Source: SZUA-36 sp964650905 (GTDB lineage Bacteria > Pseudomonadota > Gammaproteobacteria > Xanthomonadales > SZUA-36). From it: DNA of 41,425 nt. The DNA lies in NCBI GenBank assembly GCA_964650905.1, contig CAZYVH010000020.1, forward strand, positions 1-41,425, written 5' to 3'. The notes beneath the pieces are model-generated. The model searched no databases and had not been told where the DNA came from. It saw nothing but the letters and a program-made list of their open reading frames with translations. This document shows positions 7,641 through 15,820 of this stretch, piece after piece (position 1 is the first letter of the stretch; every line of letters starts with the position of its first letter). A program made the translations under genes and the position numbers.

Positions 7641-8627
7641 ATGTTAAAGGCCCAGTACCAGCGGCGTGGACCCATTCCCCAGGACGTGATCGAAGCCGTA
7701 GAGTTCGAACTGCCGCCACCTGCGGCCGGTGAGGTCCTGGTCGAAGTCCTGGCGGCACCGGTCAACCCGTCCGATATCCTCACGCTGACCGGTGAATACG
7801 GCATTTTGCCGCCATTACCCGCTGTGGGTGGTATGGAGGGGGTCGGCAGGGTAGCACAGCTTGGTGAGGGTGTTGATAATCTGGCTCTGGGTCAGCGTGT
7901 ACTGCTGGCGGGTACCGGCGGGACCTGGACAACACATTTGCTCGCCAGCACCGAACAACTGGTGCCGGTGCCCGATAGCATGGACGCACGCCAGCAGGCC
8001 ATGATGAGCATCAATCCGCCAACGGCATTTTTACTGTTGTCCGGGCTTGTCAAACTGCAAGCCGGTGACTGGGTCATTCAGAACGCGGCCAATTCAGCAG
8101 TCGGTGGCTACCTGGTCCAAATCGCCCGTACAAGGGGTATCAAAACGGTCAACGTGGTACGGCGGGAATCAGCCGTGCAGCCATTGCTCGATGCCGGTGG
8201 CGATGTGGTGCTCCTCGATGGCGACGACCTGCACAAACGTGTTGCCGGGGCTACCGCTGGCGGTCGGGTACGTCTCGGTATCGACGCCATCGGTGGTGCG
8301 GCCACACAAAGGATTGCGAGTTCGCTGCACAACGGTGGCACGGTGGTCAATTACGGACTGCTCAGTGGCAAACCCTGCCAGCTTTCGGGTGTGTCACTGG
8401 TGTTTCGGGATATTACCCTTAAGGGCTTCTGGCTCGCCAGGTGGTATCGTGAGGTCAGCGCTGAGCAACGCGTTGCGGTATTTACAGAACTGGGGCAGAT
8501 GATAGCCAACGGCAGCCTCTTTGCCCGGGTGCAGGCGTCTTATCCCGTTGCTTGCATCAAAGAAGCGGTCGCGGCTGCTGCAAGTGGTGGACGGGACGGC
8601 AAGATTCTCGTTGAACCCAGTGATTAA
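7641..8627 (+). CDS. MECR/ETR-type 2-enoyl thioester reductase (zinc-free MDR family)
   Basis: Medium-chain dehydrogenase/reductase predicted to reduce trans-2-enoyl thioesters with NADPH. From ATG 7641 (328 aa, AAGAGG 8 nt upstream) it shows VNPSDILTLTGEYG, which contains the tyrosine (Y53) corresponding to the catalytic Tyr of MECR/Etr1. It also has LPAVGGMEGVGRV and the nucleotide-binding stretch QNAANSAVGGYLVQIA. Zinc-ligand cysteines of alcohol dehydrogenases are absent. The frame stays open upstream to 7497 but nothing there looks coding. It is divergent from dgcN and followed at 44 nt by a PEBP gene. The physiological substrate is uncertain; quinone oxidoreductase is the alternative label. 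Confidence 0.82.
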   Translation: MLKAQYQRRGPIPQDVIEAVEFELPPPAAGEVLVEVLAAPVNPSDILTLTGEYGILPPLPAVGGMEGVGRVAQLGEGVDNLALGQRVLLAGTGGTWTTHLLASTEQLVPVPDSMDARQQAMMSINPPTAFLLLSGLVKLQAGDWVIQNAANSAVGGYLVQIARTRGIKTVNVVRRESAVQPLLDAGGDVVLLDGDDLHKRVAGATAGGRVRLGIDAIGGAATQRIASSLHNGGTVVNYGLLSGKPCQLSGVSLVFRDITLKGFWLARWYREVSAEQRVAVFTELGQMIANGSLFARVQASYPVACIKEAVAAAASGGRDGKILVEPSD

Positions 8628-8671
8628 TATTTTATTCTAATGGTTCACAAAGATGATTGAAGGAGGATGTC

Positions 8672-9151
8672 ATGGGTTTTGCACTGTCTGAATTACAATT
8701 GAGCAGTACCGCATTTGAAAATGGGGGGTCCATCCCTGCACGCTATACCGGTGAAGGTGAGGACACCTCGCCGGCACTGGCATGGTCTGATGTCCCGGAT
8801 GGGACCCAGGCCTTTGCCGTAATATGTCATGATCCCGATGCCCCGTTGGTGAGTACTGCGGGCACTTACGGGTTCGTCCATTGGGTGCTCTACAATATTC
8901 CGGGGTCCACGAGGGGTCTGGAAGAGGGTAGTGGTGCCTTTACCAACGGCAGGAATGATTTTGGTAACGAGACTTATGGTGGCCCCATGCCGCCGAATGG
9001 GCACGGCACACACCACTATTATTTCTGGGTCATGGCGCTCAGCGAAAATCTTGACCTGCCGGCAGGTCTGACGCTGTGGCAACTGCTGGAGCGCATTGAA
9101 CCGGTCCTTATCGGCATGAACCGATTGCTGGGGACTTATCAGAGAAGCTGA
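8672..9151 (+). CDS. YbhB/YbcL family (PEBP-like) protein
   Basis: Member of the bacterial phosphatidylethanolamine-binding protein family, 159 aa, the usual length. Recognisable segments are GSIPARYTGEGEDTSPALAW near the N-terminus, the anion-site motif HDPDAP, FVHWVLYNIPG, and GTHHYYFWVMAL. ATG 8672 is set by a strong AGGAGG at 8661-8666. There is no signal peptide, so it is cytoplasmic. Biochemical function in bacteria is generally unknown. It probably shares a transcript with the enoyl reductase upstream. Confidence 0.93.
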   Translation: MGFALSELQLSSTAFENGGSIPARYTGEGEDTSPALAWSDVPDGTQAFAVICHDPDAPLVSTAGTYGFVHWVLYNIPGSTRGLEEGSGAFTNGRNDFGNETYGGPMPPNGHGTHHYYFWVMALSENLDLPAGLTLWQLLERIEPVLIGMNRLLGTYQRS

Positions 9152-9207
9152 AGTGATTCAATGGGTTGCCCACAAACCAGCCTGTTTATTCAGTGTGCCG
9201 TAAAGGG

Positions 9208-9336
9208 ATGGATGAGCCAATGAAAAGTACAGATTGTCAGTTGGGCATGGATAGGCTGATAAGCCGCCGGGAATTTGTAAACGGTGTTGCTGTTGGCGCA
9301 TCACTTTTTCCTGGGATAGCATACTCGCACCGGTAG
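9208..9336 (+). pseudogene. Orphan twin-arginine signal peptide, remnant of an exported (flavo)protein gene
   Basis: A 42-codon open frame encodes an N-terminus with the Tat motif ISRREFVNG followed by the hydrophobic stretch VAVGASLFPGIA, and then stops at TAG. The SRR-x-F-x-N-G-V-A form is what I would expect at the start of Tat-exported FAD/NAD(P)-binding proteins. No mature domain follows in any frame: the racemase gene starts at 9398. The simplest reading is a deletion that removed the body of the gene and left the export signal. A second ATG at 9220 is in frame. Confidence 0.55.
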
Positions 9337-9397
9337 GCTTTGATGCAGCATCCGATGCTATGACCAAAGAGGATTATATGCAGGGAAAATCCCGCTG

Positions 9398-10525
9398 ATG
9401 GGTCCGCTCAAGGGCTTTAAAATTATCGAGATTGCCGGGATTGGCCCCGGACAGCTCGCCGGCATGTTGCTGGCGGATATGGGTGCCAGCCTGGTGCGTA
9501 TAGAGCGTCCGGGTGATTATGATCTTGGTTTTGATATGGACCCCCGCTTTGATCTCATGAACCGCAGCCGGCCGCTCATCGCAGTGGATTTAAAAACTGA
9601 AGAGGGCGTTGCACTGATACTCGATTTGTGTGCGCATGCCGACGCCTTGTTTGAAGGCTTTCGCCCGGGTGTGATGGAAAGGTTAGGCCTGGGACCGGAT
9701 GCATGCATGGAACGAAACCCAGCGCTGGTGTTTGGCCGCGTGACCGGCTGGGGGCAGGAAGGCCCGCTGGCGGATAACGTTGGTCATGACCCAAACTATA
9801 TTGCCTTAAGTGGGGTGTATGCCAGTATCGGCGAAAAAGGTGGTGATCCGGTTTACCCGCTGAACCTGGTCGGTGATATGGGTGGTGGCGCGCTTTACCT
9901 GGTCATGGGTATGCTGGCGGCATTGCTGGAAGCCGGTAAGTCCGGAAAAGGACAGGTGGTCGATGCCAACATTGCAGATGGCACAGCGTCTATGATGACA
10001 TTGATGCACAGCTTGCTGGCTGCGGGTTTGTGGAACGAGCAAAGGGGTAGCAACGTTCTTGATGGCGGCGCACCGTTTGCTCGTGCCTACCGCACTCTGG
10101 ACGATAAATATGTGAGCGTGGGTCCGATTGAAAATCGATTTTTCAAGGCCTTACTAAAAGCGCTTGAAATAGACGATATTGATCCTTCGGACCAGTACAA
10201 TCCCTCTGAATGGGACAGGCTTCAGCAACGATTTGAAGCCGTCTTCAGAACGCGCACCCGGGATGAATGGTGTGAGCTTCTCGAAGGTACGGAAAGTTGT
10301 TTTGCGCCGATTCTGGGGATGCGTGAGTCAATGGAACACCCTCACAACCAGGCACGCGGGACTTATGTCACCGTGGATGGCATATGTCAAGCCGCGCCTA
10401 CACCGAGGTTTTCCCGCACCCGTTCTGAAATCAGCAGCCCCGCCGGTCCCGCACGGTCTGACCTGCGACGCGTATTGGCGGATTGGGGCGCACCCGAAAA
10501 TATCATAAGGAGGCTGAGCCGTTAA
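9398..10525 (+). CDS. Alpha-methylacyl-CoA racemase (CaiB/family III CoA-transferase fold)
   Basis: Interconverts (2R)- and (2S)-2-methylacyl-CoA so that branched acyl chains can enter beta-oxidation. The 375-aa protein opens with LKGFKIIEIAGIGPGQLAGM. It keeps the racemase catalytic residues known from the mycobacterial enzyme, all offset by four: H130 (NVGHDPNY), D160 (NLVGDMGGG) and E245 (GPIENRFF). CoA-transferases of this fold use an aspartate and lack this set, so racemase is the better call. The ATG at 9398 overlaps a TGA of a short upstream frame (TGATG). The gene runs convergent with the branched-chain ketoacid dehydrogenase operon, only 6 nt apart, consistent with shared branched-chain metabolism. 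Confidence 0.9.
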   Translation: MGPLKGFKIIEIAGIGPGQLAGMLLADMGASLVRIERPGDYDLGFDMDPRFDLMNRSRPLIAVDLKTEEGVALILDLCAHADALFEGFRPGVMERLGLGPDACMERNPALVFGRVTGWGQEGPLADNVGHDPNYIALSGVYASIGEKGGDPVYPLNLVGDMGGGALYLVMGMLAALLEAGKSGKGQVVDANIADGTASMMTLMHSLLAAGLWNEQRGSNVLDGGAPFARAYRTLDDKYVSVGPIENRFFKALLKALEIDDIDPSDQYNPSEWDRLQQRFEAVFRTRTRDEWCELLEGTESCFAPILGMRESMEHPHNQARGTYVTVDGICQAAPTPRFSRTRSEISSPAGPARSDLRRVLADWGAPENIIRRLSR

Positions 10526-10531
10526 CAGGAG

Positions 10532-11776
10532 TCAAGCTTCGGGCTCATCCAGCATAAATATTGTCGCAGGCTGCTCCAGCATTTCCTTCAGTGCCTGGAT
10601 CATCATGGCCGCATCGTAACCGTCCACGAAGCGGTGATCGAATGAAGAGGACAGGTTCATCATCGTGCGGATAACGATTTGCCCCTTCACCACCACGGGC
10701 CGTTCCACGGCCTTGTTGACACCGATGATCGCGACTTCCGGTTGGTTGATGATGGGTGTGGTCACAATGCCGCCGGCTTTGCCCAGGCTGGTGATGGTGA
10801 TGGTGGAACCCGTGAGTTCTTCACGTTTTGCGGTATTGTCACGGGCCGCGGTGGAGACACGGTGTATTTCCTCAGCGAGACTGCCAAGGGAACGGCTCTC
10901 ACAGTGTTTAACGACAGGCACTTTCAGACCTTCGGGGGTTTGCGTGGCGATCCCAAGGTGCACAGCCTGGTGCTGGTTGATGACATTTCGTTCCTGGTCA
11001 TACCACGCGTTGCACTGTGGAAAACGTCTGAGCGCGCAGGTCAGTGCCATGCCGATAAACGGCAACAGCGACAGCCTGTTTTCATCCGCTGCTTTTTTAT
11101 TGTTCAAATGCTCGCGCAGCGCCTCGAGTGCGGTCATGTCGATTTCTTCAACATACGCAAAGTGTGGGACTTCACGGTTGGCGGCAGACATTCGCCCGGC
11201 GATGATGCGGCGCAGACCAACCACCTTGATTTCATTAATCGCTGTCGCGGGGCTCTTCTGACCCTGTGTGTCTTTGGCGACCGCTGCAGTCCCGGCCAGG
11301 TACACATCCAGGTCGGATCTTAGTATCCGCCCATGCGGACCGGTGCCTGAGATGAGGCGAAGATCAACACCTGCTTCGCGGGCGAAATGTCTAACGGATG
11401 GCGATGTGAGGACCCTGGCTGGCTTGTCCTGGTCTTGCGGCCCCCCGGTATCGACCTCTTTATCAGCCCTTTGAGTGGTTTGTGTAGTATCTGTGGGTGG
11501 TACGGCTTCATCGTCCTGCGTGGGTTCTTGCCCACCCTTTGTTTCAAAAACAATCAGCGGTGCGCCGACAGCAATGGTGTCTCCAAGCTCACCGGCCAGG
11601 CTGACCACGCGGCCTGTCACCGGGGCCGACAGTTCGACCGCGGCCTTGTCCGTCAGCATGGCACCTATCGGGTCTTCTTCGTGGACCAGATCCCCAACTT
11701 TTACCATCCATTCGGCAATTTCCGCCTCGACCGTTCCTTCACCCAGGTCGGGTAGCTTGAATATATATTCGCTCAT
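10532..11776 (-). CDS. bkdB: Branched-chain 2-oxoacid dehydrogenase E2 (lipoamide acyltransferase)
   Basis: Core of the branched-chain ketoacid dehydrogenase complex, transferring the acyl group from lipoate to CoA. The 414 aa show one lipoyl domain (1-77, lipoyl lysine K44 in MLTDKAAVE), a Pro/Thr/Gln-rich linker, an E3/E1-binding domain (about 122-160, with GPHGRILRSDL) and a catalytic domain (about 180-414). The catalytic domain ends with the active-site motif SSSFDHRFVDG, H381. ATG 11776 overlaps the E1-beta stop as ATGA; a longer frame from 11839 runs into E1-beta and is not needed. A pyruvate-type E2 is less likely given the leucine dehydrogenase upstream. Confidence 0.92.
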   Translation of the reverse strand: MSEYIFKLPDLGEGTVEAEIAEWMVKVGDLVHEEDPIGAMLTDKAAVELSAPVTGRVVSLAGELGDTIAVGAPLIVFETKGGQEPTQDDEAVPPTDTTQTTQRADKEVDTGGPQDQDKPARVLTSPSVRHFAREAGVDLRLISGTGPHGRILRSDLDVYLAGTAAVAKDTQGQKSPATAINEIKVVGLRRIIAGRMSAANREVPHFAYVEEIDMTALEALREHLNNKKAADENRLSLLPFIGMALTCALRRFPQCNAWYDQERNVINQHQAVHLGIATQTPEGLKVPVVKHCESRSLGSLAEEIHRVSTAARDNTAKREELTGSTITITSLGKAGGIVTTPIINQPEVAIIGVNKAVERPVVVKGQIVIRTMMNLSSSFDHRFVDGYDAAMMIQALKEMLEQPATIFMLDEPEA

Positions 11777-12789
11777 GCTGCCTCCATGACATTGCGGATG
11801 CCGGCCATGACCCGCTCCTGGCCGGGGAAATAGTCCCATTCAAAGGCGTGTGGGTAGGGTGTTTCCCAGCCTGCAACACGCTCTATCGGTGCTTCCAGGT
11901 GGTAAAAGCACTCTTCCTGCACGGTGGCAACCAGTTCCGCGCCGTAGCCACTGAATTTCGAGGCCTCGTGTGCGATCAGGCAGCGACCGGTTTTCTCCAC
12001 CGACTTTTTGAGTGTGGCAACATCCAGTGGAACGAGTGAACGCACATCGATAATGTCGGCACTGACGCCGGCCCGTCTGGCGGCGGCCTGGGCGACATGC
12101 ACCATGGTGCCATAAGTGATAATGCTCAGATCATTGCCTTGTTCGACCAGCGCTGCCTGACCCAGTGGTATGGCGTAGTAGTCTTCCGGTACTTCACCGC
12201 CGGGATGTTTTGACCAGGTCATTGCCGGTTTGTCTGGATCACCGTCAAAGGGTCCGTTGTAAAGACGTTTGGGCTCAAAGTACACCACCGGGTCATCGGA
12301 CTCGATGGCGCTGATCAGAAGACCCTTGGCGTCGTAGGGATTAGACGGCATGACGGTATTAACACCGGACAGGTGGGTAAAGAGTGCCTCAGGACTTTGT
12401 GAATGTGTCTGTCCACCACGAATGCCGCCGCCACAGGGTGTGCGTATCGTTACCGGCGAAAAGAACTCGCCACCGCTGCGATAACGCAGTCTTGCCAGTT
12501 CGGATATGACCTGGTCGAGACCGGGATAAATATAGTCTGCGAACTGTATTTCCGCCACCGGTCGTAATCCATTCACGCCAATACCGATGGCAGAACCAAT
12601 TATTCCACCCTCTGCAATGGGCGCATCGATCACACGGTGCTCGCCATATTTAACTTGTAAGCCTTCTGTGCAGCGGAATACCCCACCAAAATAACCGACG
12701 TCCTCTCCCAGTATGATGACAGTCGGGTCTTTTCCCAGCATGATATCCAGTGCGGAGTTGATCGCCCGTATCATATTCATCTGGCTCAT
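11773..12789 (-). CDS. bkdA2: Branched-chain 2-oxoacid dehydrogenase E1 beta subunit
   Basis: Beta subunit of the thiamine-diphosphate E1 component, 338 aa, full length. The N-terminal pyrimidine-binding half has the conserved ILGEDVGYFGGVFRCTEGL and DAPIAEGGIIGSAIG segments. PCGGGIRGGQTHSQSPEA and the C-terminal transketolase-like domain (EASKFSGYGAELVA) follow. These are features of BCKDH beta subunits. It overlaps E1-alpha by 4 nt upstream and E2 by 4 nt downstream, both ATGA, so the three subunits are translationally coupled. Confidence 0.94.
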   Translation of the reverse strand: MSQMNMIRAINSALDIMLGKDPTVIILGEDVGYFGGVFRCTEGLQVKYGEHRVIDAPIAEGGIIGSAIGIGVNGLRPVAEIQFADYIYPGLDQVISELARLRYRSGGEFFSPVTIRTPCGGGIRGGQTHSQSPEALFTHLSGVNTVMPSNPYDAKGLLISAIESDDPVVYFEPKRLYNGPFDGDPDKPAMTWSKHPGGEVPEDYYAIPLGQAALVEQGNDLSIITYGTMVHVAQAAARRAGVSADIIDVRSLVPLDVATLKKSVEKTGRCLIAHEASKFSGYGAELVATVQEECFYHLEAPIERVAGWETPYPHAFEWDYFPGQERVMAGIRNVMEAA

Positions 12790-14030
12790 GACAGATCACC
12801 CTTGAGCGCCAGTAGCTGGTCGCGTTGGCGTGCGAGGCGTTCCGGCATCTCGTCGTAGACATCCTCAAACATTTCGCGCACATCCAGTTGCGGACCTGAA
12901 TTCATTGTTCCATGGCTGATGGCCTCCTGCCAGGCGTCGGTGACGGTTTGCTTTAGGGTGTTTTCAAGTGATGCGTGTTGCTCATCTGACCAATGGCCGT
13001 TTTTCACCAGGTGATCTTTGAGCCGTTTGATCGGGTCACCCAACGGGAAGGCGGCCCATTCATCCCTGGGTCGGTAGCGTGTCGGGTCATCACTGGTGGA
13101 ATGTGCGCCGCCACGGTAAGTCACCAGCTCGATCAATGTGGGACCACCCCCCTGGCGTGCGCGCTCTGCGGCCCAGCGGGTGACCGCGTAAACCGCCAAC
13201 AGGTCATTGCCGTCAACACGCACACCCGGAATACCCAGACCCAGACCGCGTGCGGAAAAGGGCCGCCGTTCGCCACCGGCAAAACCCTGGAAGGTGGAAA
13301 TAGCCCATTGGTTGTTGACCACGTTCAGAATAACCGGTGCCTGGTAGACTGCGGCGAAGGTGAGTGCGTAATGAAAATCTGCCTCCGATGTGCTGCCATC
13401 ACCCACCCATGCAGCTGAGATATGGTTTTCGCCCTTGATCATGGAGGCCATCGCCCAGCCTACTGCCTGCGGGTATTGTGTGGCCAGGTTACCGGACAGG
13501 GAAAACACGTTGCCTTTTCGATTGTGGTACAAGATGGGCATTTGCCGGCCCTTGCACATATCACGCGTGTTGGACAGACACTGGCACATCATATCGACCA
13601 GGCTGGTGCCGCGGAAAATGAAAAGACCCTGGTTCCGATAAGAAGGGAACAGCATGTCGTCGGGCAGCAGGGCCATGCCCTGGCCGGTGGAAACAGCCTC
13701 TTCACCCAGCGACTGTATATAGAATGATATCTTTCCCTGCCGCTGCATATTCAACATACGCGCATCAAATACCCGTGTCAGTAACATTTGCCGCAACGCT
13801 TCCAGCAATACCCCGGGGGTGAGGTCCGGCGCCCATTCGCCTTGTGCCTGGCCCTCGTCATCCAGGACACGCACCAGTTCATGGGCCAGGTTTTCGATCT
13901 TACTGGCAGGGCTGTTGCTGGCAGGACGCGCAACTGCGCCTGCGTCGCAGAGGGCCAGATAACTGAAATCAGGCACATCCCCTGGACGTGCCGACGGATG
14001 TGGAATATGGAGGTGAGATTGTGGGGCCAT
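12786..14030 (-). CDS. bkdA1: Branched-chain 2-oxoacid dehydrogenase E1 alpha subunit
   Basis: Alpha subunit of the ThDP-dependent E1, decarboxylating 2-oxoisocaproate, 2-oxoisovalerate and 2-oxo-3-methylvalerate. The 414 aa include the N-terminal extension typical of BCKDH alpha (FSYLALCDAG), DDMLFPSYRNQGL, the ThDP motif beginning GDGSTSEADFH and ending NNQWAIS, then YRGGAHSTSDDPTRYR. The last is the loop that carries the regulatory serine in eukaryotic homologues. It starts 31 nt after the leucine dehydrogenase stop, in the same operon. AGGGA about 10 nt before ATG 14030 may be the ribosome site. Confidence 0.95.
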   Translation of the reverse strand: MAPQSHLHIPHPSARPGDVPDFSYLALCDAGAVARPASNSPASKIENLAHELVRVLDDEGQAQGEWAPDLTPGVLLEALRQMLLTRVFDARMLNMQRQGKISFYIQSLGEEAVSTGQGMALLPDDMLFPSYRNQGLFIFRGTSLVDMMCQCLSNTRDMCKGRQMPILYHNRKGNVFSLSGNLATQYPQAVGWAMASMIKGENHISAAWVGDGSTSEADFHYALTFAAVYQAPVILNVVNNQWAISTFQGFAGGERRPFSARGLGLGIPGVRVDGNDLLAVYAVTRWAAERARQGGGPTLIELVTYRGGAHSTSDDPTRYRPRDEWAAFPLGDPIKRLKDHLVKNGHWSDEQHASLENTLKQTVTDAWQEAISHGTMNSGPQLDVREMFEDVYDEMPERLARQRDQLLALKGDLS

Positions 14031-14061
14031 TGTGATGAATTCCCTTGTGAATGATCACTGT

Positions 14062-15114
14062 TTATACGCTTCTGCCAGCAGCCACTATACGCTCTGCCAT
14101 CGCATCGGCAACAACGTTGGTCGGTTTGTGCTGCGCTGCAGCAGTCGTAAAAATGTCGGTCAGACGCACCGGTATCAGCGCAATCGCCTCGCGGGTGTCG
14201 TGGCTTGTCCTGTCACCCATATATTCCAGTGCAACACTGATGATGCCGCCGCCGTTGATCACGTAATCGGGTGCATACAGAATATTTCTGTCGGCCAGGC
14301 GGGCTCCATCATCGGTGTCAGCCAGCTGATTGTTGGCAGACCCGGCTATGACTTTTGCCCTGATTTTTGGAATGCTCCGGGTGTTGAGAATGGCGCCCAT
14401 GGCGCAGGGGGCCAGCACGTCGACATCCTGATAAAGAATCTGTTCCGGTGACACCGTTTGTGCATCAAATTCGCCCTGCGCCCGGGACAGGTTTTGAGCA
14501 TTGACATCACTGATGACCAGTTGTGCGCCTGCCCCGTGCAACTGCCGGCACAGGTCGTAGCCGACTTTGCCGACACCCTGAACCGCCACCCGCACGTCTT
14601 TGAGTGAGGTTGCACCGAACCGGTGTTCTGCCGCGACCTTAATACCGAGGAATACCCCATCCGCCGTCCATGGTGAAGGGTCGCCACCAGCAGCGTTAGC
14701 TGGGCCAGGCAGACCGGCCACGTACTTTGTAACCTGTCTGACCTGGTGCATGTTTTCTACCGATGCACCCACGTCTTCTGCAGTAATATAACGGCCACCC
14801 AACGATTCCACGCAACGCCCAAAGGCGTGGAACAGTTCTTCGTCCTGTGCTTGATCAGCAGACGCCAGCATAACGGCCTTGCCACCACCCAGCGGCAATC
14901 CCGCTATGGCGTTCTTGTAGGTCATGCCCCGCGCAAGACGCAGGGCGTCTGTCATGGCTTCCACCTCACTGACATACGGCCACCTGCGGCAACCGCCGGC
15001 GGCCGGGCCCAGGGCCGTGGAATGTATCGCAATGATAACCCTGAGCCCGCTGGCGGTGTCCTGGAAATGGTGTATGGATTCGTGCCCGAGCTTGGCGGCG
15101 TTTTCGAAAAACAT
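14062..15114 (-). CDS. ldh: Leucine (branched-chain amino acid) dehydrogenase
   Basis: NAD-dependent oxidative deamination of Leu/Val/Ile to the 2-oxoacids used by the downstream E1-E2 complex. The 350 aa fit the Glu/Leu/Phe/Val dehydrogenase family. K67 and K79 (LPLGGGKAVM) correspond to the substrate-binding and catalytic lysines K68/K80 of the Bacillus leucine dehydrogenase. AEDVGASVENM follows, and the NAD fold starts with VAVQGVGKVGYDL. ATG 15114 has AAGG upstream. It is the first gene of the minus-strand operon and is divergent from an Lrp-type regulator. Phenylalanine or valine preference cannot be excluded from sequence. Confidence 0.9.
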   Translation of the reverse strand: MFFENAAKLGHESIHHFQDTASGLRVIIAIHSTALGPAAGGCRRWPYVSEVEAMTDALRLARGMTYKNAIAGLPLGGGKAVMLASADQAQDEELFHAFGRCVESLGGRYITAEDVGASVENMHQVRQVTKYVAGLPGPANAAGGDPSPWTADGVFLGIKVAAEHRFGATSLKDVRVAVQGVGKVGYDLCRQLHGAGAQLVISDVNAQNLSRAQGEFDAQTVSPEQILYQDVDVLAPCAMGAILNTRSIPKIRAKVIAGSANNQLADTDDGARLADRNILYAPDYVINGGGIISVALEYMGDRTSHDTREAIALIPVRLTDIFTTAAAQHKPTNVVADAMAERIVAAGRSV

Positions 15115-15200
15115 GATCTGAACCTTCAGTTATCCGGTTGATGGCAGCGATAATTCTGATGATTAAATATACTACTATTTGGTGGGATATGTTTAGCTGA

Positions 15201-15233
15201 ATTACTGTAATACGGATTTTAAACACATATAAT
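15201..15233 (+). promoter_or_regulatory. Probable lrp-like gene promoter with an overlapping palindromic operator
   Basis: A perfect -10 hexamer TATAAT lies at 15228-15233, 31 nt before the ATG at 15265. The -35 position (about 15205-15210) is poor and falls within the 11-bp palindrome ATTACTGTAAT (15201-15211). A palindrome over the -35 suits autoregulation by the Lrp-type protein, which could also control the divergent leucine dehydrogenase operon from this 150-bp AT-rich spacer. This is inference from position. Confidence 0.45.
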
Positions 15234-15264
15234 ATGCAAGTATATATTTAAAAAGGAATTAAAC

Positions 15265-15732
15265 ATGCATACAGTTAAAATAGATAATATGGATCGCAAA
15301 ATTCTGCGTCTGCTGCAATCGGACGCCAGTCTTTCGGCCACGGCCATCGGTGAGCAGGTTGGTTTGTCACAGTCACCGTGCTGGCGCCGGATACAGCGAC
15401 TCAAGGATTCAGGCCTGATCAGGGACCAGGGTCTGGTCATTGACCGGCGCAAGCTGGGATTCGATACGATGGTATTTGCACACGTCAAATTGACTGCACA
15501 CGGGCGCAGTAAAGTGGCTGAATTTAGTGAGACCATCAGACAGTTTCCGGAAGTGATGGAGTGCCATATACTGCTTGGTCATGTCGATTTTCTTTTACGT
15601 ATTGTAGTCCCGGACCTGGAAGCCTACGAACGCTTCTTTTTTGAGCGTCTTTCACTGTTACCGGATGTACAGGAGGTCACTTCAAGCATCGCGCTAACTG
15701 AGGTCAAGCATACGACGCAGTTACCCATTTGA
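15265..15732 (+). CDS. Lrp/AsnC family transcriptional regulator (BkdR-like)
   Basis: 155-aa leucine-responsive-type regulator. The N-terminal winged HTH occupies about residues 7-55 (DNMDRKILRLLQSD, then LSQSPCWRRIQRLKDSG). The C-terminal RAM/ACT-like ligand domain covers about 70-150 (MECHILLGHVDFLLRIVVPDL). ATG 15265 has AAGGA 8 nt upstream. It is transcribed away from the leucine dehydrogenase/BCKDH operon; in Pseudomonas the Lrp homologue BdkR/BkdR activates the bkd operon in response to branched-chain amino acids. Regulation of the neighbouring operon is therefore likely but inferred. Confidence 0.92.
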   Translation: MHTVKIDNMDRKILRLLQSDASLSATAIGEQVGLSQSPCWRRIQRLKDSGLIRDQGLVIDRRKLGFDTMVFAHVKLTAHGRSKVAEFSETIRQFPEVMECHILLGHVDFLLRIVVPDLEAYERFFFERLSLLPDVQEVTSSIALTEVKHTTQLPI

Positions 15733-15763
15733 GTCATTAGACCTGGAGCGCATGGGGTGACAC

Positions 15764-15811
15764 TTGACAAATAAACACGATTCATCTAACTTGCTTGCTA
15801 CTAACAAGTTA
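15764..15811 (+). promoter_or_regulatory. TetR-gene promoter and inverted-repeat operator
   Basis: A perfect -35 TTGACA (15764-15769) is followed by 17 nt and TAACTT (15787-15792) as a weak -10. A 25-bp inverted repeat, TAACTTG (15787-15793) and CAAGTTA (15805-15811) with an 11-nt spacer, covers the -10 and the expected transcription start. This is the usual geometry for TetR autorepression, and it probably also controls the downstream beta-oxidation genes. Confidence 0.65.
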
Positions 15812-15820
15812 AATCTATCG

